Shown piece by piece: positions 45,413-55,853 of a stretch of 64,000 nucleotides of DNA (its first letter is position 1; each line of letters opens with the position of its first letter). The position numbers were made by a program, and so were the translations under genes. The notes below the pieces were generated by a model. The model made no database searches and was not told where the DNA came from. It was given only the letters and a program-made list of their open reading frames with translations. Source of the stretch: Streptomyces sp. GSL17-111 (lineage in GTDB: Bacteria; Actinomycetota; Actinomycetes; Streptomycetales; Streptomycetaceae); NCBI RefSeq assembly GCF_037911585.1, contig NZ_JBAJNS010000001.1:3032001-3096000 (forward strand), read 5' to 3'.

Positions 45413-46585
45413 ATGAACCTCAGCAGGGAAGTGCTGGAGAAGGACCTCTACAAGGTCCTCGGTGTCCCCAAGGACGCCACCGAGGCGGAGATCAAGAAGG
45501 CCTACCGCAAGCTCGCCCGCGAGTACCATCCGGACGCCAACAAGGGCGACGTCAAGGCCGAGGAGCGGTTCAAGGAGGTCGGCGAGGCCAACGAGGTCCT
45601 GTCCGACGCCAAGTCCCGCAAGGAGTACGACGAGGCGCGGGCCCTGCTGGGCAGCGGCGGCTTCCGTCCCGGCCCCGGGGCGGGCGGCGGCAACTTCAAC
45701 TTCGACCTGGGGGACCTCTTCGGCGGTACCCAGGGCAGCCCCGGCGGCGGCTTCGGGGGCGGTATCGGCGACGTCTTCGGCGGCCTGTTCAACCGGGGCG
45801 GGACCACGACACGCACCCAGCCGCGGCGCGGCCAGGACGTCGAGTCGGAGGTGACGCTCAGCTTCACCGAGGCCGTGGACGGCGCCACGGTGCCGCTGCG
45901 CATGTCCAGCAGCGCCGCCTGCAAGGCGTGTTCGGGCACCGGCGACAAGAACGGCACACCACGGGTGTGTCCGACGTGCGTGGGGACGGGGCAGGTCAGC
46001 CGGGGCGGCGGTGGCGGCTTCTCGCTCACCGACCCGTGCCTGGACTGCAAGGGCCGCGGCCTGATCGCGGAGAACCCGTGCGAGGTGTGCCGGGGCAGCG
46101 GGCGGGCGACGAGCTCCCGCACCATGCAGGTCCGCATCCCGGCCGGGGTGTCGGACGGCCAGCGCATCCGGCTGCGCGGCAAGGGCGCCCCCGGTGAGCG
46201 CGGCGGTCCCAACGGCGACCTGTACGTCGTCGTCCACGTCGACGCGCACCCCGTGTTCGGGCGGCGCGGCGACAACCTGACGGTCACCGTGCCCGTCACC
46301 TTCGCGGAGGCCGCCCTCGGCGCGGAGATCAGCGTCCCGACGCTCGGCGGGCCGCCGGTGACGTTGAAGCTGCCGCCCGGGACGCCCGCCGGGCGCACCC
46401 TGCGGGCCCGGGGCAAGGGAGCCACGCGCAAGGACGGCACGCGCGGGGACCTGCTGGTGACCGTCGAGGTGACGGTGCCGAAGGAGTTGGGCAAGAAGGC
46501 CAAGGAGGCCCTGGAGTCCTTCCGCGACGCGACGGCGGGGGAGGACCCACGGGCGGCGCTGTTCAAGGCCGCGAAGGGAGACTGA
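45413..46585 (+). CDS. dnaJ: Co-chaperone DnaJ (DnaJ1)
   Basis: This 390-residue protein has a J domain with the HPD motif in REYHPDANKG, a G/F-rich segment (about 80-145), a zinc-finger domain with four CxxCxGxG-type repeats (CKACSGTG, CPTCVGTG, CLDCKGRG, CEVCRGSG) and a C-terminal substrate domain. The N terminus (MNLSREVLEKDLYKVLGV) matches the streptomycete operon copy. Third gene of the operon, separated from grpE by an 81-base gap with GGAAGGAGGGACG as RBS. Confidence 0.97.
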   Translation: MNLSREVLEKDLYKVLGVPKDATEAEIKKAYRKLAREYHPDANKGDVKAEERFKEVGEANEVLSDAKSRKEYDEARALLGSGGFRPGPGAGGGNFNFDLGDLFGGTQGSPGGGFGGGIGDVFGGLFNRGGTTTRTQPRRGQDVESEVTLSFTEAVDGATVPLRMSSSAACKACSGTGDKNGTPRVCPTCVGTGQVSRGGGGGFSLTDPCLDCKGRGLIAENPCEVCRGSGRATSSRTMQVRIPAGVSDGQRIRLRGKGAPGERGGPNGDLYVVVHVDAHPVFGRRGDNLTVTVPVTFAEAALGAEISVPTLGGPPVTLKLPPGTPAGRTLRARGKGATRKDGTRGDLLVTVEVTVPKELGKKAKEALESFRDATAGEDPRAALFKAAKGD

Positions 46586-46586
46586 G

Positions 46587-47069
46587 GTGGACGGCCGAGA
46601 TGCACGCAGGAACAACGCCGGTTCCCGCTTCCGCGGGGGCGGTTCCCCGTACGAGCTGACCGACGAGTCGCCGGTCTACGTCATCTCGGTCGCCGCCCAG
46701 CTGTCCGGGCTGCACCCGCAGACACTCCGCCAGTACGACCGCCTCGGCCTGGTCTCCCCCGACCGCACGGCCGGGCGCGGGCGCCGGTACTCGGCGCGCG
46801 ACATCGAGCAGCTGCGCGAGGTGCAGCGGCTCAGCCAGGTCGAGGGCATCAACCTGGCCGGCATCAAGCGCATCATCGAGTTGGAGAACCAGGTCGCCGC
46901 GTTGCAGTCGCGCGTGGCCGAGCTCCAGCAGGCCGTGGAGGGCGCGGCGGTCGCGATGCGCCAGCGTGAGGCGCAGGTCCACGCCTCCTACCGGCGGGAT
47001 CTCGTGCGCTACGAGGACGTGCAGCAGTCCAGCGCCCTGGTCGTCTGGCGTCCCCGCCGCAGCGACTGA
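46587..47069 (+). CDS. hspR: Heat shock repressor HspR (MerR family)
   Basis: This 160-residue regulator has a MerR winged helix (VYVISVAAQLSGLHPQTLRQYDRLGLVSPDR, in parts) and a coiled-coil tail. It binds HAIR elements with DnaK as co-repressor. The gene follows dnaJ after one base and is part of the autoregulated operon. GTG start with AAGGGAG upstream. The C terminus VVWRPRR matches the family. Confidence 0.96.
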   Translation: MDGRDARRNNAGSRFRGGGSPYELTDESPVYVISVAAQLSGLHPQTLRQYDRLGLVSPDRTAGRGRRYSARDIEQLREVQRLSQVEGINLAGIKRIIELENQVAALQSRVAELQQAVEGAAVAMRQREAQVHASYRRDLVRYEDVQQSSALVVWRPRRSD

Positions 47070-47082
47070 CGTCCGCACGCGC

Positions 47083-49218
47083 TCAGCGCGGCTCCGGCGG
47101 CCGGATGCGGGCCACGAGGAGGGCGGCGTCGTCGTGGTCCTCGTGCAGTCCGGTGCCGCGCAGGTTGCGCAGCAGCCGGTCGCAGGTCTGCTCCAGCTCG
47201 CGCTCGGGGCCGTCGAGCAGGCCCAGCAGTTTGCCCAGTCCCATGTCGATGTCCTCGTCGCGCCGTTCGACCAGGCCGTCGGTGTAGAGGACGAGCTGGT
47301 CGCCGGGGCCCACCGGGACCGACATGCTGCGGAACGCGACGCCGCCGACCCCGCCGACACCCAGTGGCGTGCCGGTGGGGACGTCGAGCAGCTCCGGCTC
47401 CTGGCCGCGCCGGACGAGGACGGGCGGGAGGTGGCCGGCGTTGGCGATGCACAGCTCGCTGCGGTGCGGGTCGTACAGGACGTAGGCGCAGGTGGCGATG
47501 TAGTTGTCGAGCCCTGCGGTGATCTTGTCGAGGTGGCGCAGGAGCTCGGCCGGGTCGAGGTCGAGCTCGGCGAGGGTCTGGGTCGCGGTGCGCAGCCGCC
47601 CCATGGTGGTGGCGGCGTTGATGCCGCTGCCCATGACGTCCCCCACGATGAGCGCGGTCTTCCCGCCGCTGAGCGGCAGGGTGTCGAACCAGTCGCCGCC
47701 GACCTCGCTCGCCGCACCGGCCGGCTGGTAGCGGGAGGCGACGTCCAGGCCGGTGAGCGGCGGCGGATGCTGCGGCAGGAGGCTGCGCTGGAGGGTGAGC
47801 GCGGTGTTGCGCTGCCGCTCGTACCAGCGGGCGTTGTCGATGCAGACGGCCGCGCGGTTGGCCAGTTCTGAGGCGAGGGCGACGTCGTCCTGGTCGAACG
47901 GCAGTGGGTTGCGGGCCCGCTTGAGGTCGAGGGCACCGAGCACCTCGCCCCGGGCGATGAGGGGCACGGCGAGGTAGGAGTGGACGCCGGCGCGGGCGAG
48001 CAGCGCGGCCGACTCCGGGTCGCGGGCTATGCCGCGCAGGTCGGCCTCCTCCACGTGGGCGACGAGCATCGGACGTCCGGTGCGCACGCACTGGGTGACG
48101 AGCCGGTCGGCGTCGTAGCGGGCCAGCTGGCCGGGCGGGTCGGCGGCGCGGATGGCCTCCGTGGGGTAGCCGGCGTTGACGGCGAGGGCGCGGAAGACGG
48201 CCGGGCCGCGCGGGTCCGTGGTGCCGCGCCGGCCTTCCAGCACGGAGTCCAGCACGTCGACGGCGGCGATGTCGGCCAGTTCGGGCACGGCGACGTCGGC
48301 CAGCTCGCGCGCGGTCGTCTCCAGGTCGAGGGTCGTCCCGATCCGGATGGAGGCGTCGGCGACGACGGCCAGCCGGTGCCGGGCCCGGTCGGCCTCCAGG
48401 GCGGCCCGGTGCCGGTCGGTGACGTCGACGACCGAGGTCGCGAGCCCGAGGACGTGCCCGGTGGCGTCCTCCAGCCGGTGGAAGGAGACGGACCAGGCGT
48501 GCTCGTGCTGCGGATCCTCCGACGTTCGCCCGATCGTGTACTGGTCGAGCAGCGGGGTCCCGGTGGCGAGGACGTGCCGCATGGACGCCTCGATCGTCTG
48601 GGCGTCCAGAAACGGCAGGGTGTCGCGCACCCGGCGGCCGATGTGCTTGTCGGCGGGCAGCCCGTTGATCCGCTCCAGGGCCGGGTTGACGGTGACGTAC
48701 CGCAGGTCGGTGTCCATGATCGCGAGCCCGATGGGGGACTGCTCGACCAGCCGCACGGAGAGCGCGAGGTCGCGTTCCACGCGGCGCAGGATCGACCGGT
48801 CGGTGGCCAGGACCAGCGCGTACGGGTCCCCGAGGTCGTCCAGCAGCCGCATGTTGCGGAACTCCAGCAGGCGCAGCTCGCCGTCCTTGTGGCGCACCGG
48901 GAAGCTGCCTTCCCAGCTCCCCTCCTCGTCGGCCATCACGTCGGCGAAGAGCCGCAGGACGAAGTCGAACTGCTCCTCCGGCACGAGCAGCCGCGCGGCG
49001 TACTGGCCCAGCGCCTCCTGCGCCGGGTAGCCCAGCAGGGCCTCGGCCTGAGGGCTCCAGAAGACGATGCGGCCGCGCACGTCGATGACGATGGCGGCCA
49101 CGCCGAGGACGTCCAGCAGCCCGCCGCTGTCCGAGCGGGTCACCGGGGTGCGGCCCTGAGGGCGTGACCGCTTGACCTGCCCCGCCGAACCGGCGTGGAC
49201 GAAGCCCTCAGCACTCAT
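47083..49218 (-). CDS. PAS-PAS-GAF-SpoIIE (PP2C) signalling phosphatase
   Basis: This is a 711-residue cytosolic protein. Two PAS domains (about 35-150 and 165-285; VIDVRGRIVFWSPQAEALLGY and LAIMDTDLRYVTVNPALERI, in parts) precede a GAF domain (about 300-470) and a C-terminal PP2C/SpoIIE phosphatase domain with EVGGDWFDTLPL and VGDVMGSGINAAT. Such proteins dephosphorylate anti-anti-sigma factors. The ATG at 49218 has AAGGAGGG six bases upstream. It converges on hspR, with a gap of 13 bases. Ligands of the sensor domains are unknown. Confidence 0.88.
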   Translation of the reverse strand: MSAEGFVHAGSAGQVKRSRPQGRTPVTRSDSGGLLDVLGVAAIVIDVRGRIVFWSPQAEALLGYPAQEALGQYAARLLVPEEQFDFVLRLFADVMADEEGSWEGSFPVRHKDGELRLLEFRNMRLLDDLGDPYALVLATDRSILRRVERDLALSVRLVEQSPIGLAIMDTDLRYVTVNPALERINGLPADKHIGRRVRDTLPFLDAQTIEASMRHVLATGTPLLDQYTIGRTSEDPQHEHAWSVSFHRLEDATGHVLGLATSVVDVTDRHRAALEADRARHRLAVVADASIRIGTTLDLETTARELADVAVPELADIAAVDVLDSVLEGRRGTTDPRGPAVFRALAVNAGYPTEAIRAADPPGQLARYDADRLVTQCVRTGRPMLVAHVEEADLRGIARDPESAALLARAGVHSYLAVPLIARGEVLGALDLKRARNPLPFDQDDVALASELANRAAVCIDNARWYERQRNTALTLQRSLLPQHPPPLTGLDVASRYQPAGAASEVGGDWFDTLPLSGGKTALIVGDVMGSGINAATTMGRLRTATQTLAELDLDPAELLRHLDKITAGLDNYIATCAYVLYDPHRSELCIANAGHLPPVLVRRGQEPELLDVPTGTPLGVGGVGGVAFRSMSVPVGPGDQLVLYTDGLVERRDEDIDMGLGKLLGLLDGPERELEQTCDRLLRNLRGTGLHEDHDDAALLVARIRPPEPR

Positions 49219-49474
49219 CCGGCCCTCCTTCCGCCCACCGGGCCACGCACACCGTCGCCGACCGGGGCGGGGCGCCGTCGCCAGCGACCGGTGTCCGCCT
49301 CCCATCATCCTCCGCACCCGCCGGGGTGGCACGTTCCTTGCGGCGACCGGTTCGGGTGACCGCACGGTCACCCGGTCGTCCGGCCGCCGGGCGGGCGGGA
49401 CGCGACCGGGCGCCGGGCGGGGGCCGGCGGCGGCTCCCACCCGGCACGTCCTCGCGGCCGGGGCGGCGGGGTGG

Positions 49475-50701
49475 TCAGCAGGTCGAGCGGGGTCGCTCGT
49501 CCTCGAAGCGGTCACCCAGCCAGGTGAACACCTTCGGGTAGCCGGCGATGGCTCCGCCGACGTGCGTCGGGCCGAGGTTCCAGGAGAACTCGACGGTCGC
49601 GCCCCCGGCGCACCAGTCGGCCGCCAGGTTCTTGCCGACCCGGTACGGGATGACGTCGTCGAGGAGGCTGTGCGTGACCAGCGTCGGCACGTCCGGGGTG
49701 CGCTCGCCGATCCGCTGCTCGTCGATGACGGCCTTCCACAGCGGTTCCTTCAGGTACTCCGAGAGGGGCTCACCGCTCTCGGTGAGGGTGGCGCTGCGGG
49801 TGAAGGCGTGCCGGGCGACGGCCTCGATCGTGCAGTACCGCCGCGACTCCTCCAGGAACGCCTCCCCCTTCTCGTTGAGGTAGGGCTCGGTGTCGATGTC
49901 GTGACCGGCGGCGAGGCCGGCCACCGAGTAGCCGAGGAACCCGGCGTACAGGGAGCCGTCGATGGTGTCCGCGACGGCGTTCAGGTCGGCCGGTACGGCG
50001 CCCGCCGCGACGCCCTTGAGGTCCAGCTCGGGCGCGTAGGAGGGCGCCAGCTCGGCGGCGGCAGCGGCGGCGCCGCCGCCCTGCGAGTAGCCGGTGATCG
50101 CGACGGGGCCGTCGTCGGCGATCCCGGCCTCGGGGAGCCGCTGGGCGGCCCGGGCGGCGTCCAGCACGGCCTGACCGGACACCGCGCGGTTCATGTAGGT
50201 GTGTTCGCCGGGGGTGCCGAGCCCCTCGTAATCGGTGACGACGACGGCGTAGCCGCGCAGGAGCAGGCCCTTGATGAACAGACCCTCGTACTCGCTCCCG
50301 GCGGCGAGCTGGCGGGACGGGGCGCAGTGGTCGCCGAGGCCCTGCGTGCCGACGGCGTAGCTGACCAGCGGCCGCTCGCCGCCACCGGACCAGTCCTTCT
50401 TCGGGGTGAGCACGGTGCCGGTGACGGCGAGGGGCTCGCCCTCCCCGTCCGTCGTCCGGTACATGACGCGGTTGACGTCGGCGTCGGCCTTGAGGAGCTG
50501 GAACGGGTCCAGGTAGAAGACGCTGGACTCGGAGCGGATGACGTCGCCGTTGTGCGCCGGGAGCGTGGCCGGCGGCTCGTAGAAGGCGGGGCGTTCCGAC
50601 TCCGCGTGCGCGGGCGTGGCGGAGAGGGTGAGGGCCGCCGCGGTGGCCATGAGGACGAGGGGGGACGCGAGGCGGCGGCGCCGGGACCGGGGTGACTGCA
50701 C
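49475..50701 (-). CDS. Secreted lipase (LIP family alpha/beta hydrolase)
   Basis: This 408-residue protein has a signal peptide (1-33, ending AHA). The nucleophile is in AITGYSQGGGA (S206), the acid probably in LLDDVIPY and the His in LGPTHVGG. The family comprises secreted lipases and triacylglycerol lipases of fungi and actinobacteria. The GTG at 50701 is chosen because GGGAG precedes it by five bases; GTG 50707 or TTG 50713 would lengthen it by a few residues. It is divergent from the trypsin-like gene. Confidence 0.85.
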   Translation of the reverse strand: MQSPRSRRRRLASPLVLMATAAALTLSATPAHAESERPAFYEPPATLPAHNGDVIRSESSVFYLDPFQLLKADADVNRVMYRTTDGEGEPLAVTGTVLTPKKDWSGGGERPLVSYAVGTQGLGDHCAPSRQLAAGSEYEGLFIKGLLLRGYAVVVTDYEGLGTPGEHTYMNRAVSGQAVLDAARAAQRLPEAGIADDGPVAITGYSQGGGAAAAAAELAPSYAPELDLKGVAAGAVPADLNAVADTIDGSLYAGFLGYSVAGLAAGHDIDTEPYLNEKGEAFLEESRRYCTIEAVARHAFTRSATLTESGEPLSEYLKEPLWKAVIDEQRIGERTPDVPTLVTHSLLDDVIPYRVGKNLAADWCAGGATVEFSWNLGPTHVGGAIAGYPKVFTWLGDRFEDERPRSTC

Positions 50702-50995
50702 TGACACTCCCAAGGTGGATGCGGCCTGAAAGCGACCTTACGGTTGCGTAAGTTCGAGGGGAGCATCCGCCCCGGCGCGGGTCCGCGTCTACGCACAGGA
50801 GTGAGCGTCCCCCCTTGGGACGCGTCACCACGGAAGCCCGCGTTCCGCATGGTGCGGGCAGCGTTCGGGCAGGCCGGGCACCGTCCGGGCGCCCGGACCC
50901 ACGGCTGCGGCACCGGGGTCGGGAGCGAGCGGCCCGTTCACCCGGACGGGCGCAGCGCGGTGGCCGGGGGACGGGCGGCCGCGCACGGTGTGGTG

Positions 50996-51859
50996 ATGGA
51001 GCACATACGCACGGCGACCGCCGCGCTGGCCACCGTCTTCGCCACCATCGCCGTGGCCGGGACCACCGGCCCGCCGGAGCTCCCCACCCGCACCGCCGCC
51101 GCCCAGGGCGATCCCTGGGCCGGCGGCGGCGTCGCCACGGTCGGCAAGCTCGTGACGCAGTTGGGCGACGGACGGGTGGGGGTCTGCTCCGGCGCGATAG
51201 TGGACTCGCCGAGCGGCAGCGTCATAGCGACCGCCGCGCACTGCCTGACCTCGCCCCGGCACCCCCAGCGGCCGCACCGCGCCTGGTTCGCGCCCGGGCA
51301 CGAAGGCGACGGACCGGGCCGGGGCGGGCCCGTCCCGGCCCAGGACGCGGCGGCCGGGGGCGTCATGGAGACGGGCTGGAAGGTCGTCTCGTTCCACACC
51401 CCGCCCGGGTGGGACGTCAACCGGCGGCTGGAGGACATCCTTCCGCACGACTACGCGTTCGTGACCGTCGAGCGCCGCGACGGCCGGACCATCCAGGACA
51501 CCTACGGCGCCAACGCGCTCGACTACGCGCCCGTCGACCCGGCGGCCCCGGTGCTGCCGATGGGCTACCCGGCCGCCGCCCCCTTCGACGGCGCGACGCT
51601 CGCGCACTGCTCGGGCCGGGCCGAGCTGCTGACGGCGCGCACCGCGCACGCGGCGAACGTCGGCGGGCTGCTCCTCGCCCCGTGCCGCCTCAGCCGGGGC
51701 GCCAGCGGCGGGCCCTGGCTCCAGCACTACGACGCCGCGACGCAGTCCGGCACGGTGGTCGGCGTGATGTCGGTCGGCAGCGAGGACGGGCGCGTCCTCG
51801 GGCGGCCCTACCCGGCGGGGGCGGGCCGGGCGCTGTTCGCCGAGGCCGCGGCGGCGTGA
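50996..51859 (+). CDS. Secreted trypsin-like serine peptidase
   Basis: This 287-residue protein has an N-terminal signal peptide-like segment (1-37, ending AAA). The catalytic triad is H82 in TAAHCL, D152 in HDYAFV and S237 in GASGGPW. Cysteines at 64 and 83 would form the usual disulfide. It is similar to streptomycete V8/trypsin-like peptidases. I take the ATG at 50996; GTG 50990 or 50993 directly before it give one or two extra residues. Single gene, divergent from the lipase gene. Confidence 0.85.
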   Translation: MEHIRTATAALATVFATIAVAGTTGPPELPTRTAAAQGDPWAGGGVATVGKLVTQLGDGRVGVCSGAIVDSPSGSVIATAAHCLTSPRHPQRPHRAWFAPGHEGDGPGRGGPVPAQDAAAGGVMETGWKVVSFHTPPGWDVNRRLEDILPHDYAFVTVERRDGRTIQDTYGANALDYAPVDPAAPVLPMGYPAAAPFDGATLAHCSGRAELLTARTAHAANVGGLLLAPCRLSRGASGGPWLQHYDAATQSGTVVGVMSVGSEDGRVLGRPYPAGAGRALFAEAAAA

Positions 51860-51868
51860 GGGCGCGCG

Positions 51869-52300
51869 TCAGCCGGGCGCACGTCCCGGGGTCCGCCCGG
51901 GCCGCCCCATGGCGCGGTCGACGGCGATCTCGATGACGACGCGGTCGGGGTTGGGCTTGGGGGTGCGCCCGTACCGCTCGGCGTACCGGCGGACGGCGTC
52001 CGCGACGACGTCGGGCTCCGTCCTGACGACCGCCGTGCCCTCCAGCGTGGCCCAGCGGCCCCTGGCGAACTGGCACACCGCCACCCGCGCCCCCGCCGCC
52101 CCGGCCGCGCGGACGTTGGCCACCTTGCGGCTGTGCCGGTTCGTGATGATCCGGGCCGCCCCCGTCTCCGGCTCCCACGTGACGCCGACGGGCACGACGT
52201 GCGGCGTGCCGTCCGGTCGCAGGGAGGTGAAGGTGCACAGGTGGTGTTCCTGCCAGAACTCCCGGTACTCGGGGCCCGGCTCCCGCGGATCGACTGCCAT
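51869..52300 (-). CDS. Pyridoxamine 5'-phosphate oxidase-family (F420/FMN) protein
   Basis: This 143-residue protein has the split-barrel fold of PPOX and F420-dependent reductases: HLCTFTSLRPDGTPHVVPVGVTWEP (in parts), TNRHSRKVANVRAAG and VAVCQFARGRWATLEGTAVV. Mycobacterial relatives use F420 to reduce diverse substrates; others bind FMN or heme. The ATG start fits the family. The gene is 31 bases from the Uma2 gene on the same strand, and may be co-transcribed. Confidence 0.8.
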   Translation of the reverse strand: MAVDPREPGPEYREFWQEHHLCTFTSLRPDGTPHVVPVGVTWEPETGAARIITNRHSRKVANVRAAGAAGARVAVCQFARGRWATLEGTAVVRTEPDVVADAVRRYAERYGRTPKPNPDRVVIEIAVDRAMGRPGRTPGRAPG

Positions 52301-52331
52301 ACCCGCAGCGTATGCGGTCGCCGCGGGCGCC

Positions 52332-52922
52332 TCAGAGGAGGTCGGCGGTGTCCAGCTCGAACGCGAACGGCTCCGGCAGCGGCACGGGCTTGCCGAAGGC
52401 CACGGAGACGGTGCGCGTGTAGTCGTCCCCGGCGGGCTCGCTCAGCAGGGTGACCCGCCCCTGCTCCCGGTCCACCAGGAGGTACAGGGGGATGCCACCG
52501 CGCGCGTAGCAGTGCCGCTTCGCCGCCCGGTCACCCAGCGGCTTCCGGCTCGTGACCTCGGCGACCATCGCGACCCCCTCACACGGCATCCACGGCTCCG
52601 CGCCACGGAACAGCCGCAGCCCGCGCGGCGCGAAGGTCGCGTCGGGAATGGCCCGGTTCTTCGGGCACAGCCCACCGCGCGACAGGATCAGCCCCTTGTT
52701 CCCCGAGGCCTGCATCTCCGTCCGGGAGAGTCGGAACACCTGCCGGTTCAGCACGGACAGGTGGTCCTCGTGATCGCCGTCGGGCGGTGGAGTCACGACG
52801 ATGTCCCCCTCGATGAGCTCGGCCTTGAAGCCCTCGGGGGTCTCCAGGGCCAGGAAGCTCTCCAGGAGGAACTCGTCCTGCGTCGGCGTCGGCGTCGGTG
52901 TCGGCTTCGGCGTGCTGGCCAT
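52332..52922 (-). CDS. Uma2-family (DUF820) putative endonuclease
   Basis: This 196-residue protein has the restriction-endonuclease-like core: ELIEGDIVVTPPP, PDATFAPRGLRL, VAMVAEVTSRKPLGDRAAKRHCYARGGIPLYLLVD (in parts), with E/D residues at the metal site. The N terminus has a short PTPTPTPT repeat. Uma2 proteins are abundant in streptomycetes and of unknown target. ATG start with GAAGGGGGAC upstream. Confidence 0.8.
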   Translation of the reverse strand: MASTPKPTPTPTPTQDEFLLESFLALETPEGFKAELIEGDIVVTPPPDGDHEDHLSVLNRQVFRLSRTEMQASGNKGLILSRGGLCPKNRAIPDATFAPRGLRLFRGAEPWMPCEGVAMVAEVTSRKPLGDRAAKRHCYARGGIPLYLLVDREQGRVTLLSEPAGDDYTRTVSVAFGKPVPLPEPFAFELDTADLL

Positions 52923-53041
52923 AACCGTCGTGGGTCCCCCTTCGCGTGGTCGGAGCCAGTCTGGCCGGAGGCCGGCCCCGCCCGGTGCCGCCGACCAGCG
53001 GCTTCACCCGAACGGGCGAGGGCAGGGGACGAGGGATTTTC

Positions 53042-53062
53042 GTTGAGTGGATACGGCTCAAC
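53042..53062. promoter_or_regulatory. HAIR element upstream of clpB
   Basis: GTTGAGT-N7-GCTCAAC is a dyad with perfect 6-bp arms (GTTGAG/CTCAAC) and differs from the HAIR consensus at only a few places. It lies about 65 bases before the clpB start, as expected for the HspR regulon. Confidence 0.8.
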
Positions 53063-53127
53063 TTTGTGTACCCTGTACCCATCAGGGTCAGCATCTGCTG
53101 TGTGGTACCGAGGAGGAGACGCCGAAC

Positions 53128-55731
53128 GTGGACGCCGAGCTGACGAACAGGAGCCGGGAAGCGATCAGCGCGGCCGGCAACCGTGCCCTCACGGACGGGC
53201 ACACCGACATCACCCCCGCCCACCTGCTGCTCGCTCTGCTGGCGGGTGAGGACAACGAGAACATCCAGGACCTCCTGGCCTCGGTCGACGCCGACCAGGC
53301 CGCCCTGCGGAGCGGCGCGGAGCGGCTCCTCGGCGCGCTGCCCGTCGTCCAGGGATCGACCGTGGCGAAGCCGCAGCCGAACCGCGAGCTGCTGGCCGTC
53401 GTCGCGGACGCGGCCCAGCGCGCGAAGGACCTGGGCGACCAGTACGTGTCCACCGAGCACCTGCTGATCGGCACCGCCGCCAAGGGCGGGCAGGCCGGCG
53501 AGCTGCTCAAGGGGCAGGGCGCGAACGACAAGAAGCTCCTGGCGGCCTTCGCCGAGGCGCGCGGCGGGCGTCGGGTCACCACGGCGGACCCGGAGGGCAC
53601 CTACAAGGCCCTGGAGAAGTTCGGCACCGACCTCACGGCCGCCGCCCGCGACGGCAAGCTGGACCCGGTCATCGGGCGGGACCAGGAGATCCGCCGCGTC
53701 GTCCAGGTCCTCTCCCGCCGGACGAAGAACAACCCGGTGCTCATCGGCGAGCCCGGCGTCGGCAAGACGGCCGTCGTCGAGGGCCTGGCCCAGCGCATCG
53801 TGAAGGGCGACGTACCGGAGTCGCTGCGCGGCAAGCGCCTCGTCGCCCTGGACCTCGGCGCCATGGTGGCCGGGGCCAAGTACCGGGGTGAGTTCGAGGA
53901 GCGGCTGAAGACCGTCCTCGCGGAGATCAAGGACAGCGAGGGGCAGATCGTCACGTTCATCGACGAGCTGCACACGGTCGTCGGCGCCGGCGCCGGCGGG
54001 GACTCGGCGATGGACGCGGGCAACATGCTCAAGCCCATGCTGGCCCGGGGCGAGCTGCGCATGGTCGGCGCGACGACGCTGGACGAGTACCGGGAGCGCA
54101 TCGAGAAGGACCCGGCGCTGGAGCGGCGCTTCCAGCAGGTGCTGGTCGCCGAGCCCACCGTGGCGGACTCCGTCGCGATCCTGCGCGGTCTCAAGGGCCG
54201 CTACGAGGCGCACCACAAGGTGCAGATCGCCGACAGCGCCCTGGTGGCCGCCGCCACCCTGTCCGACCGCTACATCACCTCCCGCTTCCTGCCCGACAAG
54301 GCCATCGACCTGGTGGACGAGGCCGCCTCCCGGCTGCGCATGGAGATCGACTCCTCGCCCGTCGAGATCGACGAACTCCAGCGCTCCGTGGACCGGATGC
54401 GGATGGAGGAGCTGGCCCTGTCCGGCGAGTCCGACCCGGCCTCCGTCGAGCGGCTGGAGACGCTGCGCCGCGCCCTCGCCGACCGCGAGGAGGAGCTGCG
54501 CGGCCTCACCGCCCGCTGGGAGAAGGAGAAGCAGGCGCTCAACGCCCTCGGTGAGCTGAAGGAGCGGCTCGACGAGCTGCGCGGCCAGGCCGAGCGGGCC
54601 GAGCGCGACGGCGACTTCGACACCGCCTCCAAGCTGCTCTACGGCGAGATCCCGGCCGTCGAACGCCAGCTGGAGGAGGCCGCTCGGGCCGAGGCGGAGC
54701 AGGAGTCCGCCGCCGCCGCACAGGGCACGATGGTGAAGGAGGAGGTCGGTCCGGACGACATCGCCGACGTCGTCGCCTCCTGGACGGGCATCCCGGCCGG
54801 GCGGCTGCTGGAGGGCGAGACGCAGAAGCTGCTGCGCATGGAGGAGGAGCTGGGCCGCCGCCTGATCGGGCAGGGCGAGGCCGTGCGGGCCGTGTCGGAC
54901 GCCGTCCGCCGCACCCGGGCGGGCATCGCCGACCCCGACCGTCCCACCGGCTCGTTCCTCTTCCTGGGCCCCACCGGCGTCGGTAAGACGGAGCTGGCGA
55001 AGGCCCTCGCCGACTTCCTCTTCGACGACGAGCGCGCCATGGTCCGCATCGACATGAGCGAGTACAGCGAGAAGCACTCGGTGGCCCGGCTCGTCGGCGC
55101 GCCGCCCGGCTACGTCGGGTACGAGGAGGGCGGCCAGCTGACGGAGGCGGTGCGCCGCCGCCCGTACACCGTCGTGCTGCTGGACGAGGTGGAGAAGGCG
55201 CACCACGAGGTCTTCGACATCCTCCTCCAGGTGCTGGACGACGGACGGCTCACCGACGGCCAGGGCCGCACGGTGGACTTCCGCAACACCATCCTCATCC
55301 TCACCTCCAACCTCGGCAGCCAGCACCTCATGGACCCCCTGGCCAAGCCCGAGGAGCAGCGCGAGAAGGTGCTGGCGGCGGTGCGCGCCGCGTTCCGTCC
55401 GGAGTTCCTGAACCGCCTCGACGACCTGGTCGTCTTCGCGGCGCTCAGTGGGGACGAACTGGAGCGGATCGCGCAGCTCCAGATCGACGCGCTCCAGCGG
55501 CGGCTGGCCGACCGCAGGCTTACGCTGGAGGTCACCGAGGCCGCGCGGCACTGGCTGGCGGTCGAGGGCAACGACCCGGCGTACGGCGCCCGGCCCCTGC
55601 GCCGCCTGGTGCAGACCGCGATCGGCGACCAGCTGGCCCGGGAGATTCTGGGCGGCGAGGTGCGCGACGGGGACACCGTCCGGGTCGACGTCGCCGGGGA
55701 CGGTCTGACGGTCGGACCGGTCACCGGCTGA
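53128..55731 (+). CDS. clpB: Disaggregase ClpB (Hsp100)
   Basis: This 867-residue chaperone has the ClpN repeats (1-145), NBD1 with [18 protein letters not shown] and the Walker [13 protein letters not shown], a middle coiled-coil domain (about 410-530), and NBD2 with [15 protein letters not shown] and LLDEVEKAH. The GTG at 53128 gives [14 protein letters not shown], the usual ClpB1 start; an open frame before it is leader sequence containing the promoter. The gene rescues aggregated proteins with DnaK/DnaJ/GrpE and is under a HAIR element. Confidence 0.96.
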   Translation: MDAELTNRSREAISAAGNRALTDGHTDITPAHLLLALLAGEDNENIQDLLASVDADQAALRSGAERLLGALPVVQGSTVAKPQPNRELLAVVADAAQRAKDLGDQYVSTEHLLIGTAAKGGQAGELLKGQGANDKKLLAAFAEARGGRRVTTADPEGTYKALEKFGTDLTAAARDGKLDPVIGRDQEIRRVVQVLSRRTKNNPVLIGEPGVGKTAVVEGLAQRIVKGDVPESLRGKRLVALDLGAMVAGAKYRGEFEERLKTVLAEIKDSEGQIVTFIDELHTVVGAGAGGDSAMDAGNMLKPMLARGELRMVGATTLDEYRERIEKDPALERRFQQVLVAEPTVADSVAILRGLKGRYEAHHKVQIADSALVAAATLSDRYITSRFLPDKAIDLVDEAASRLRMEIDSSPVEIDELQRSVDRMRMEELALSGESDPASVERLETLRRALADREEELRGLTARWEKEKQALNALGELKERLDELRGQAERAERDGDFDTASKLLYGEIPAVERQLEEAARAEAEQESAAAAQGTMVKEEVGPDDIADVVASWTGIPAGRLLEGETQKLLRMEEELGRRLIGQGEAVRAVSDAVRRTRAGIADPDRPTGSFLFLGPTGVGKTELAKALADFLFDDERAMVRIDMSEYSEKHSVARLVGAPPGYVGYEEGGQLTEAVRRRPYTVVLLDEVEKAHHEVFDILLQVLDDGRLTDGQGRTVDFRNTILILTSNLGSQHLMDPLAKPEEQREKVLAAVRAAFRPEFLNRLDDLVVFAALSGDELERIAQLQIDALQRRLADRRLTLEVTEAARHWLAVEGNDPAYGARPLRRLVQTAIGDQLAREILGGEVRDGDTVRVDVAGDGLTVGPVTG

Positions 55732-55853
55732 AGCCGCAGTGCCCCGGCCGGAGCGCCCTTCCCGGCGTCCCCACCGGACGCGGCCGGTCGGGGTTGCGGG
55801 GACCGGGCCGTCGTGAGGGAGGATGGCCGGAGCCGTACGAAGGGAACACCTAC

